Assembly: GCA_049589355.1 (NCBI GenBank)
Contig: JBAWAP010000399.1
Location: 1-16,311, forward strand
Length of the DNA: 16,311 bases
Direction of reading: 5' to 3'
Source: JBAWAP01 sp049589355
Lineage (GTDB): Bacteria; Chloroflexota; Anaerolineae; VGOG01
The position numbers and the translations under genes were made by a program. This document shows, in pieces, positions 4,289 through 10,608 of the stretch. Under the pieces are notes generated by a model. That model did not search any database. It saw only the letters and a list, made by a program, of their open reading frames with translations, and was not told the DNA's origin. Position 1 is the stretch's first letter. Each line of letters starts with the position of its first letter.

Positions 4289-6463
4289 ATGGCGACAGTT
4301 GAAAACCAAACCCTTTCTCTGCGGGTGGCCGAGGCCTTGCCTAAGGACGTGGGGCGGGGGCTGGTCCGCCTGGATCCCCAGGACCTGGAACGACTGGGGG
4401 TTAGCATCGGTGACGTGGTGGAGATCGCTGGCAAGCGGCCCACCGTAGCCCGGGCCATGCCCGCCTACGCCGCCCAGCGGGGCCAGGGCCTGATCCAGAT
4501 GGACGGCATCCTGCGGGCCAACGCCGGCGCTGCCCTGGACGAGCGGGTGACGGTGCGCCGGGTCGAGGTGCAGCCGGCCCGCACGGTGGCGCTGACGCCT
4601 GTGGAGGCCCTGCGGACCTCGCGGGAAGCGGCCCAGGCCCGTTACCTGGCCCGACTGCTGGACGGCATCCCCGTGGTACCCGGCGACCGGGTGCGCGTGA
4701 ATCTCTTTGGCACCCGGGCCCAGACCTTCACCGTGGCCGAGACCACGCCTGCCGGCCCCGTGCTCATCGGTCCGGCCACAGCCATCCGACTGACTGGCGA
4801 AGGGGCCAAGCGAGAACGAGGCACCATCACCTACGAGGACATCGGCGGCCTGCGCCGCGAGATCCGCCGCATCCGGGAGATGATCGAGCTGCCCCTGCGC
4901 TACCCGGAGGTCTTCGAGCGACTGGGCATTGACCCACCCAAGGGGGTGCTCCTCCACGGCCCGCCTGGCTGCGGCAAGACCCTCATCGCCCGCGCTGTGG
5001 CCCAGGAGACCAGCGCCCACTTCGTCCACATCAACGGGCCGGAGATCATTGACAAGTGGTACGGGGCTTCGGAAAAACATCTGAGAAGCATTTTTGAAGA
5101 CGCCAGCCGCCGCGCCCCGGCCATCATCTTCATTGACGAGATTGACGCCATCGCCCCCAAGCGGGAGGAGATGAGCGGCGACCGCCAGGTGGAACGCCGC
5201 GTGGTCGCCCAGCTCCTGGCCCTGATGGACGGGCTGGAGTCGCGGGGCCACGTGATCGTCATCGCCGCCACCAACATCCCCAACACCCTGGACCTGGCCC
5301 TGCGCCGCCCAGGCCGCTTCGACCGGGAGATCGTCATCGGCGTCCCCGACAAAGATGGCCGCCGCGAGATCCTGGATATCCACACCCGAGGCATGCCCCT
5401 GGCCGACGACGTAGACATGGAGCGACTGGCGGCCATCACCCACGGCTTCGTTGGCGCCGACCTGGAGGCCCTGGGTCGGGAGGCGGCCATGAGCGCCCTG
5501 CGCCAACTGATGCCCGACATTGACTTCGCCCAGGCCCACATCCCCTACGAGAAGCTCATGGCCCTGGAGGTGACATCGTCCGACTTCCGGGCCGCTCTGG
5601 CCGAAGTGGAGCCGTCGGCCATCCGAGAGGTCTTCACCGAGGTGCCCGATGTGGGCTGGAATGACATCGGTGGGCTGGAGGAGGTCAAGCGCCTGCTGAT
5701 GGAGACGGTGGAGTGGCCCCTTCAGTACGGCCCCCTCTTCGCCCATGTCCATACCGCTCCTCCCAAGGGAATCCTGCTCTACGGGCTGCCGGGGACGGGC
5801 AAGACCCTGCTGGCCAAGGCAGTGGCCAAGGAGAGTGAGGCCAACTTCATCTCAGTGAAAGGCCCTGAGCTCCTGTCCAAGTGGGTCGGAGAGTCGGAGA
5901 AGGGTGTGCGCGAAGTGTTCAAGAAGGCTAAGCAAGCCTCGCCCTGCATCGTGTTCTTCGATGAGCTGGACGCCCTGGCCCCCCATCGGGGAGCCGGGTC
6001 CGATTCCCACGTCACCGAACGAGTGGTCAGCCAGCTTCTAGCCGAGATGGACGGCATTGAGGAACTCAAAGGGGTAGTGGTACTGGCGGCCACCAACCGG
6101 CTGGATATCGTGGACCCAGCCCTCTTGCGTCCCGGTCGTTTTGAGATTCTGGTGGAGCTGCCCATACCTGACCAAGAGGCCCGTCTGGCCATCTTCCAGG
6201 TGCACACCCGGGGCAAGCCGTTAGCGCCGGACGTGGACCTGGGGAAGTTAGCCGAGTGCACCGAGGGGATGGTAGGGGCTGACATCGAGGGCCTCTGCCG
6301 CCAGGCGGCCATGATGGCCATCCGAGAGTTCCTGGAGGAGCAAGGGGGAGAGGGAACAAGGGAGCAGAGGGGCAGGGGAGCAGAGGAGCAGGGAAAAACA
6401 CCTATGCTCAACATCGGCAAGCAGCACTTTGAAAGGGCGTTGGAGGAAGCAATCAAGAGGTGA
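4289..6463 (+). CDS. CDC48-like double AAA+ ATPase
   Basis: A 724-residue CDC48/VAT/p97-like ATPase. An N-terminal double-psi-barrel-like region (L-S-L-R-V-A-E-A-L-P-K-D-V-G-R-G, residues about 6-100) is followed by D1 with Walker A GPPGCGKT (224-231) and Walker B I-I-F-I-D-E-I-D (279-286), and D2 with Walker A GLPGTGKT (499-506) and Walker B I-V-F-F-D-E-L-D (554-561). Arg-finger regions R-R-P-G-R-F-D-R (D1) and L-L-R-P-G-R-F-E (D2) are intact, so both rings should hydrolyse ATP. Such hexamers unfold or extract proteins by threading. Residues about 683-705 near the C-terminus are a low-complexity E/Q/G/R insert encoded by octamer repeats. GvpN, the usual gas vesicle ATPase, is MoxR-type with one AAA domain; this is not GvpN but may serve a comparable job. 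It ends five bases from an opposing gene. Confidence 0.93.
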   Translation: MATVENQTLSLRVAEALPKDVGRGLVRLDPQDLERLGVSIGDVVEIAGKRPTVARAMPAYAAQRGQGLIQMDGILRANAGAALDERVTVRRVEVQPARTVALTPVEALRTSREAAQARYLARLLDGIPVVPGDRVRVNLFGTRAQTFTVAETTPAGPVLIGPATAIRLTGEGAKRERGTITYEDIGGLRREIRRIREMIELPLRYPEVFERLGIDPPKGVLLHGPPGCGKTLIARAVAQETSAHFVHINGPEIIDKWYGASEKHLRSIFEDASRRAPAIIFIDEIDAIAPKREEMSGDRQVERRVVAQLLALMDGLESRGHVIVIAATNIPNTLDLALRRPGRFDREIVIGVPDKDGRREILDIHTRGMPLADDVDMERLAAITHGFVGADLEALGREAAMSALRQLMPDIDFAQAHIPYEKLMALEVTSSDFRAALAEVEPSAIREVFTEVPDVGWNDIGGLEEVKRLLMETVEWPLQYGPLFAHVHTAPPKGILLYGLPGTGKTLLAKAVAKESEANFISVKGPELLSKWVGESEKGVREVFKKAKQASPCIVFFDELDALAPHRGAGSDSHVTERVVSQLLAEMDGIEELKGVVVLAATNRLDIVDPALLRPGRFEILVELPIPDQEARLAIFQVHTRGKPLAPDVDLGKLAECTEGMVGADIEGLCRQAAMMAIREFLEEQGGEGTREQRGRGAEEQGKTPMLNIGKQHFERALEEAIKR
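6334..6394 (+). repeat. Octamer-like repeat inside the AAA+ gene
   Basis: GGAGCAAG, GGAGCAGA and GGGGCAGG-like units with some length drift encode a low-complexity E/Q/G/R patch near the C-terminus. It is the same unit family as at 3433 and 8177. Confidence 0.75.
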
Positions 6464-6467
6464 AGAG

Positions 6468-6785
6468 CTAGGTAGGCTGCCAGGCTGGCTGGGTTTCAGG
6501 GTGCGGGGGCCTCACCAGCCGTGGCCCGACTAGGCGAGAGCGAATCGGCCGAAGACGCTCGACCTCCACATAGACCATTGGACGGTTGGGTTCATCGTCA
6601 ATCATCTTGGCTTTTTCCGCCGCCGCTCTATTGATCTCGCACAGTTCAGGGTCATCCTTGGGTAAGAGCACAACCTGAGCGCCCTTAGGGATCTGCCTGG
6701 CAAAGGAGGGATGCTCCATCACGTAGAGGCTGAACTCGAAGCTCAGAGTTATGTTCCTTTCAATAATCTCATCTTCTGTTAACAT
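6468..6785 (-). CDS. Small conserved protein of unknown function (DUF5647-like)
   Basis: A 105-residue protein read on the minus strand, starting at ATG 6785 with AGGA five to eight bases upstream. The start L-T-E-D-E-I-I-E-R-N-I-T-L-S-F-E-F-S-L-Y-V-M-E-H-P-S-F-A and the segment I-P-K-G-A-Q-V-V-L-L-P-K-D-D-P-E-L-C resemble the small family I recall as DUF5647; the match is from memory. No catalytic motif is visible. The last 20 residues are Pro/Arg-rich and less conserved-looking. It overlaps the upstream gene on the same strand by 17 bases, so the two are likely one transcript. Paired small genes of this kind suggest a toxin-antitoxin-like arrangement, but nothing in the sequence proves it. 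Confidence 0.7.
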   Translation of the reverse strand: MLTEDEIIERNITLSFEFSLYVMEHPSFARQIPKGAQVVLLPKDDPELCEINRAAAEKAKMIDDEPNRPMVYVEVERLRPIRSRLVGPRLVRPPHPETQPAWQPT

Positions 6786-7113
6786 TTCCTGTCCTTCTCT
6801 TCATGTCCCTGATGTAGTCTTCACGGTAGCTTGCCCAGTTTCTCTTCAAGTCTCTCTCGCCATAGGTCAACATGGTAGCGTAGTCAAAAGACTGATAAGA
6901 CGTCTTGGTCTGGGTTCCATCTGGGTGCATCACATCGCGATGGGCAAACCCGTGTGCGGTATCATATCTCACGATGGCACGCCATTGTCCTTCAAGGTAT
7001 GCCTCGTACTGAATCCGAAATTCGATGATTTCTCCCCTCTCAGATACGTGGTAATGGCGATAACGGTTCTTCCCGTCGGGGCTTAGATTGATGCCATAGC
7101 GTGTTTCGTGCAC
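6769..7113 (-). CDS. Small conserved protein, first gene of the minus-strand pair
   Basis: A 114-residue protein starting at GTG 7113, with AAGGA about eight bases upstream on the minus strand. It contains R-I-Q-Y-E-A-Y-L-E-G-Q-W-R-A-I-V-R-Y-D-T-A-H-G-F-A-H-R-D, followed by H-P-D-G-T-Q-T-K-T. This pattern I recall from a small uncharacterised family (probably DUF7718) often found next to DUF5647-like genes; the name is from memory. The H-G-F-A-H-R-D-V-M-H-P-D-G stretch has several His/Asp residues that might be catalytic or metal-binding, but no known enzyme is recognised. A sigma70-like promoter lies directly upstream. Base composition is visibly more AT-rich than the AAA+ gene next to it, which fits a separately acquired cassette. 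Confidence 0.7.
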   Translation of the reverse strand: MHETRYGINLSPDGKNRYRHYHVSERGEIIEFRIQYEAYLEGQWRAIVRYDTAHGFAHRDVMHPDGTQTKTSYQSFDYATMLTYGERDLKRNWASYREDYIRDMKRRTGNVNRR

Positions 7114-7150
7114 CTAATGGTCCTTTGGGAAGCGACTGTCGGGTAACGGG

Positions 7151-7179
7151 ATTATAACATAGAAAAACGGAAAAGGCAA
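7151..7179 (-). promoter_or_regulatory. Sigma70-like promoter for the minus-strand pair
   Basis: On the minus strand a TTGCCT -35 box (7174-7179) and a perfect TATAAT -10 box (7151-7156) are separated by 17 bases. The first codon of the minus-strand pair begins about 38 bases beyond the -10 box, leaving a short leader. It points away from the downstream GvpL gene. Confidence 0.75.
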
Positions 7180-7228
7180 CCAAGTGGGTTCCGCTTCCGT
7201 TTGTTTGAGATTGAGGAGAGTCACAAAA

Positions 7229-8323
7229 ATGGCCGCGACGTACGTGTACGCCATTATTCCCACAGGGGATCAGGTGATCTTTGATGATGTGGCTGGAGTG
7301 GATAACGAGCACGACGAGGTCTACACCGTCCCCCACCGCGACATCGCCGCCGTGGTCAGCGCTAGCCCCCTGGGAGATTACCGGGGTCTTAAGCGAGACC
7401 AAGCGGCCCGCTATCTGGTAGCGCACCAGCGCGTCGTCGAGGCGGTGATGCAGGACTTCCCAGTCTTGCCGGTCAAGTTTGGCACTGTCCTGCCCGACGA
7501 GGCCGGGGTGCATCGCCTACTGGCGCAGGGGGAGACCCTCTTCCGCCCCACCCTGGAGAAGTTCTCCGATCTAGTGCAGATGGAGGTGGTGGTTCTCTGG
7601 GAGCTCCAGCAGGTCTTTCAAGAGATCGGCCAGGAGGAGCACATCGCCCAACTCAAAGCCCAGGTGGAAAGCCGTTCCCCCGAAGGGACGATGATCGAAC
7701 GGGTGGCCATCGGCCAGATGGTGCAGGCATCGCTGGAACGGCGCCGCGCTTCCCTGCGGGAATACCTGATCCAATGGCTAAAGCAGGTGTCCCTGGACTT
7801 GGTGGTCAATCCCCCCATGGGCGACAGCATGGTGGCCAACGTGGCCCTGCTGGTGGACGAGGTGAGGCAGGAGGCGTTGGACCGGCAATTGGAGCTACTG
7901 GACGAGGAGTTCGAGGGTCAGCTTACCTTCCGCTGTGTGGGACCTCTGCCGTCCTACAGCTTCGTCACCGTGGAGGTGGAGGTGCCCTCCTTCGAGGCAA
8001 TTGACGAGGCCCGACACCGCCTGGGCCTGGGGGAGATGGCTACCCCCAGCAAGATCAGGGGAGCCTACCATCGGCTAGCCGACCAACTGCATCCCGATCA
8101 CAACCCCGACGACCCGAAGGCCAAGGACCGCATGACTGAGCTGGCCCAGGCCTATGAGCTCCTCACCGCCTACGCGGAGCAAGGGAGCAAGGGAGCAGAG
8201 GAGCAGAGGAGCAAAGGAGCAAAATCGGAAATCGGAAATCGGAAATCGGAAATCCGCTTCAGTCGGGAAGTGGTAGAGCAGACGTTGCTCATCGCGATCC
8301 GACGGCAGGAGGTACCGGCGTAA
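7229..8323 (+). CDS. gvpL: GvpL/GvpF fused to a C-terminal J domain
   Basis: A 364-residue protein. Residues 1-250 are GvpF/L: A-A-T-Y-V-Y-A-I-I-P, H-R-D-I-A-A-V-V-S-A-S-P, F-P-V-L-P-V-K-F-G-T-V-L, M-V-A-N-V-A-L-L-V-D-E, and F-R-C-V-G-P-L-P-S-Y-S-F-V. Residues about 270-313 form a J domain: T-P-S-K-I-R-G-A-Y-H-R-L-A-D-Q-L, then HPD at 288-290, followed by H-N-P-D-D-P and an A-Q-A-Y-E-L-L helix. HPD is the motif by which J proteins stimulate Hsp70 (DnaK) ATPase, so this protein may bring DnaK to gas vesicle subunits. Residues about 316-345 are a repeat-derived linker (octamers then heptamers), before a short tail S-R-E-V-V-E-Q-T-L-L-I-A-I-R-R. ATG 7229 has GAGGAG ten bases upstream; the frame to 7184 lacks a good RBS. 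Confidence 0.9.
   Translation: MAATYVYAIIPTGDQVIFDDVAGVDNEHDEVYTVPHRDIAAVVSASPLGDYRGLKRDQAARYLVAHQRVVEAVMQDFPVLPVKFGTVLPDEAGVHRLLAQGETLFRPTLEKFSDLVQMEVVVLWELQQVFQEIGQEEHIAQLKAQVESRSPEGTMIERVAIGQMVQASLERRRASLREYLIQWLKQVSLDLVVNPPMGDSMVANVALLVDEVRQEALDRQLELLDEEFEGQLTFRCVGPLPSYSFVTVEVEVPSFEAIDEARHRLGLGEMATPSKIRGAYHRLADQLHPDHNPDDPKAKDRMTELAQAYELLTAYAEQGSKGAEEQRSKGAKSEIGNRKSEIRFSREVVEQTLLIAIRRQEVPA
8177..8256 (+). repeat. Octamer array followed by heptamer array in the GvpL-J gene
   Basis: Six GAGC-headed octamers (8177-8224) run directly into five AAATCGG heptamers (8222-8256). They encode a charged linker after the J domain; two different unit lengths are joined without loss of frame. Confidence 0.9.
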
Positions 8324-8348
8324 TATCACCGCGCTGACGGAGATGACA

Positions 8349-9596
8349 ATGGATGAGATGACGAGCTGGTTGAGGCGCAAACTCGAAGACAGCTTGGCTG
8401 AGCTCTCCGATAAGCAGATAGCCGCCTTGATCGAAGAGGCCAGGCATGAGGCCCTGGCCGAGGTGAAGGCCATTCTCAAGGACACGATGGTTCAAGCTAT
8501 CCTGGAGCGCGCCCTGAGCGAGTTGGAAGGCGTGGGAAAAACCAAAGTCCAAAGTCCAAAGCTTGTCCTGAGCGTAGCCGAAGGATCCAAATCAGAGGAG
8601 CAGATCCGACAGGAGATCGAGATCATCAGAAGAAAGATCGCCGAGAACGAGAGGCTTTTGAGCCAGGTCAAGGCATCCCCCATTAAAACCGAAGAAGTGC
8701 AAGAGCCTCCAGCCAAAGAAGTGAGAGCTTCAATAGGTAGAGGGGAAGAGGGCTATGGCTACTACGTCTACGGCATCGTGGGGAGCGATAGCAGTCAACC
8801 CATTGAGGGATTACCAGAGGAAGGCATTGACCCAACCTATCCAGTCTATGCCCTGCAACCAGCAGACACCAGCCATCAGCTATCAGCTATCAGCGCCATT
8901 GTAAGTAAGGTATCACTCCAGGAGTTCGGCCAAGAGGGATTGGAGGCTAATCTGAATGACATCAAGTGGGTGGAGGCCAAGGTGCTGGCCCACCAGGACA
9001 TCCTTGAGGCAGTGTTGGCCAGCCACACCCTCGTCCCCATGAGGTTCTGCACCATCTACCAGAGCGAGAGCCGCGTGCAGGAGATGCTGGCCCAGCATTA
9101 CGATGATTTTGTGGAGGCACTAGCGCGGCTGGCGGACAAGCAGGAGTGGGGGGTCAAGGTCTACTGTGACGGTGAAAGATTGGCCCAGAGGGTTGGAGAG
9201 GTCAGCGATAGGGTCAAAGAGCTCAAAGCAGAGATGGGGCAGAAGTCGAGTGGGGCGGCATACTTCTTGAAGAAGAAGATGGATGAGGCTATCGCTGAGG
9301 AGGTGGAACGCATCAGTGACCAGTACGCTCAGCGCACTTACGATCGTCTGTCCAGCCACGCCGAAGAGGCTGTCATCAACCCCTTGCAGAGCAAAGAGCT
9401 CACGGGTAGGAAAGAAGCGATGATCCTCAATGGAGCCTATCTGATGGCCGAGGAGCAACTGGCAAACTTTCGGGCCGAGTTGGAGGGCCTGGAAGAGGAG
9501 TACGGCGACCTTGGGTTCATCTACGAGATGACGGGGCCCTGGCCCCCCTACAACTTCGTGTCTGTGGGCTTTGAGGAGAGGGCTGCCGATGAGTGA
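8349..9596 (+). CDS. GvpF/L-family protein with long coiled N-terminal extension
   Basis: A 415-residue protein. Residues 1-55 are helical and acidic (L-R-R-K-L-E-D-S-L-A-E-L-S-D-K-Q-I-A), and residues about 79-102 (E-E-Q-I-R-Q-E-I-E-I-I-R-R-K-I-A-E-N-E-R-L-L) look like a coiled coil. Residues about 135-412 are GvpF/L: Y-G-Y-Y-V-Y-G-I-V, S-A-I-V-S-K-V-S-L, T-L-V-P-M-R-F-C-T-I-Y, E-W-G-V-K-V-Y, and T-G-P-W-P-P-Y-N-F-V. Between the two helical parts lie heptamer repeats (A-A-A-G-T-C-C units) and a 23-base dispersed repeat that encodes L-V-L-S-V-A-E-G. Another heptamer patch reads as H-Q-L-S-A-I-S-A-I. ATG 8349 is preferred over ATG 8343 by spacing to GGAG; the difference is two residues. It overlaps the next gene by eight bases. 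Confidence 0.9.
   Translation: MDEMTSWLRRKLEDSLAELSDKQIAALIEEARHEALAEVKAILKDTMVQAILERALSELEGVGKTKVQSPKLVLSVAEGSKSEEQIRQEIEIIRRKIAENERLLSQVKASPIKTEEVQEPPAKEVRASIGRGEEGYGYYVYGIVGSDSSQPIEGLPEEGIDPTYPVYALQPADTSHQLSAISAIVSKVSLQEFGQEGLEANLNDIKWVEAKVLAHQDILEAVLASHTLVPMRFCTIYQSESRVQEMLAQHYDDFVEALARLADKQEWGVKVYCDGERLAQRVGEVSDRVKELKAEMGQKSSGAAYFLKKKMDEAIAEEVERISDQYAQRTYDRLSSHAEEAVINPLQSKELTGRKEAMILNGAYLMAEEQLANFRAELEGLEEEYGDLGFIYEMTGPWPPYNFVSVGFEERAADE
8562..8584 (+). repeat. Dispersed CTGAGCG-type repeat, copy 2 (in frame)
   Basis: CTTGTCCTGAGCGTAGCCG and the following AAGG match the repeat at 3903. It lies inside the N-terminal extension of a GvpF/L gene, next to AAAGTCC heptamers. Confidence 0.7.
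8868..8896 (+). repeat. Heptamer patch in the extended GvpF/L gene
   Basis: AGCCATC, AGCTATC, AGCTATC units, related to the array at 3065-3113, read in frame within the F/L domain just before A-I-V-S-K. Confidence 0.7.
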
Positions 9597-9804
9597 ATTG
9601 GTGGCTAAGGAAAAAGAGGTCACCCTACTGGACCTCCTGGATCGCATCCTCGACAAGGGGGTCATCCTGTTCGGCGACGTTACCATCTCCGTGGCCGACG
9701 TGGATCTCATTTACCTGGGCCTGAAGGTGCTCCTGACCTCGGTGGAAAAGGCCGAGAAGATGCGGAGGGCCGCGACCGCTCAATATTCAGCGCCGGACAT
9801 GTAG
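9589..9804 (+). CDS. Gas vesicle GvpA/J/S-family small protein
   Basis: A 71-residue member of the GvpA/J/S family with core V-T-L-L-D-L-L-D-R-I-L-D-K-G-V-I-L-F-G-D-V-T-I-S-V-A-D-V-D-L-I-Y-L-G-L-K-V-L-L-T-S-V-E-K-A. The L-F-G-D-V-T-I-S-V-A-x-V-D-L-x-Y-L-x-L pattern is that of GvpS/GvpJ-type minor proteins rather than the main GvpA rib protein. It ends soon after the second helix, with no coiled tail, unlike the other A/J protein at 3127. ATG 9589 overlaps the end of the preceding GvpF/L gene; GGAGAGGG lies seven bases upstream. It probably caps or nucleates vesicle ends if GvpS-like, but this is inference. Confidence 0.9.
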   Translation: MSELVAKEKEVTLLDLLDRILDKGVILFGDVTISVADVDLIYLGLKVLLTSVEKAEKMRRAATAQYSAPDM

Positions 9805-9812
9805 AAAACGTG

Positions 9813-10559
9813 ATGTACCTGTACGCTATCACTAATCAGCCTGAAGAACCCGTGCCTCCCGAGCCCGGCCTGGAGGGGGCTTCCCTTCTCAGCCTGGCCT
9901 ACCAAGACATCGCTGCCGTGGCGAGTCCCCTTACCATAGTCGAGGTGCCGCCGACGGAGGACAACCTATGGCGGCATGAAACGATTGTGGAGGCCCTGAT
10001 GGCGGACCGCACTGTCCTGCCTGTGCGCTTCGGCACTGTGCTCGCTGACGAAGCCGCGATCAGAGCTGTCTTGGCGGCCCACCACACCGACTTTGTGGCC
10101 AACCTGGAACGGGTGCGCGGCCGGGTGGAACTGGGGCTGCGGGTTTTGTGGATTTCCGATTTTCGATTTCCGATTTTCGATTGCCGATTGCCGATTACCC
10201 AATCACAAATCGAAAATCGAAAATCGAAAATTGCCAGCGGTCGGGCCTACCTGATGGCTCGTTTGGAGGAGGAGCACCAGCGCCAGGCCTGGCGCCAACG
10301 GGCGGAGGCATTGGTTGCAGAGCTCCATACCCCTCTGGCTCAACTGGCGACGGAGAGCACGCGGCAAGTGCTGATCACCCCTCGCCTGCTGCTGACGGCC
10401 GCCTACCTGGTGGAGCGGGACCAGGTGGCGGCCTTCCGGCAGGAGGTGGAAGTCCTAAGCGCCGCCTACCTGACGCTGCGCTTCCTCTGCACCGGCCCCT
10501 GGCCTCCATACAACTTCGTATCACGATTTCCGATTGACGATCTCCGATTTTCGATTTAG
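9813..10559 (+). CDS. gvpF: GvpF/L-family protein carrying in-frame heptamer repeats
   Basis: A 248-residue GvpF/L protein: M-Y-L-Y-A-I-T-N, Y-Q-D-I-A-A-V-A-S, R-T-V-L-P-V-R-F-G-T-V-L, V-E-L-G-L-R-V-L-W, and T-G-P-W-P-P-Y-N-F-V. Residues about 113-140 are an insertion encoded by eleven phased heptamers (W-I-S-D-F-R-F-P-I-F-D-C-R-L-P, then S-Q-I-E-N-R-K-S-K-I). It sits exactly after the L-W strand, where other F/L proteins have a variable loop. The C-terminus S-R-F-P-I-D-D-L-R-F-S-I and the stop are also repeat-derived, so the last native strand is cut short. GTG 9810 directly precedes ATG 9813; no strong RBS is visible, so coupling to the preceding gene five bases upstream is likely. Confidence 0.9.
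   Translation: MYLYAITNQPEEPVPPEPGLEGASLLSLAYQDIAAVASPLTIVEVPPTEDNLWRHETIVEALMADRTVLPVRFGTVLADEAAIRAVLAAHHTDFVANLERVRGRVELGLRVLWISDFRFPIFDCRLPITQSQIENRKSKIASGRAYLMARLEEEHQRQAWRQRAEALVAELHTPLAQLATESTRQVLITPRLLLTAAYLVERDQVAAFRQEVEVLSAAYLTLRFLCTGPWPPYNFVSRFPIDDLRFSI
10151..10227 (+). repeat. Eleven-unit palindromic heptamer array inside a GvpF/L gene
   Basis: Seven GATTTCC/GATTTTC/GATTGCC/GATTACC units are followed, in the same 7-base phase, by reverse-complement-type units including AAATCGA three times. The array can fold as a hairpin in the mRNA and stays open in frame. Confidence 0.92.
10524..10558 (+). repeat. Heptamer repeat at the 3' end of a GvpF/L gene
   Basis: Five phased CGATTTC/CGATTGA/CGATCTC/CGATTTT/CGATTTA units provide the C-terminus and stop codon. 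It is inverted relative to the units at 10625-10652. Confidence 0.85.
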
Positions 10560-10608
10560 GTCGTCAAAGCGAAGACCGGTCACCGGCAACCCATGGTGAG
10601 AAAAACAA

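Noticed and set aside
4900..5541. Second minus-strand frame (213 codons) opposite the AAA+ gene
   Set aside because: Ser/Arg-rich shadow of the ATPase coding strand with no family match.
4277..5752. Very long minus-strand open frame (491 codons) opposite the AAA+ gene
   Set aside because: The plus strand encodes a clear CDC48-like ATPase here. The minus-strand translation is rich in G, H, L and D, a mirror effect of GC-rich codons, with no recognised domain.
6751..7086. Plus-strand frame across the minus-strand pair
   Set aside because: The minus strand has good ribosome sites, a promoter and family-like proteins; the plus frame shows nothing recognisable.
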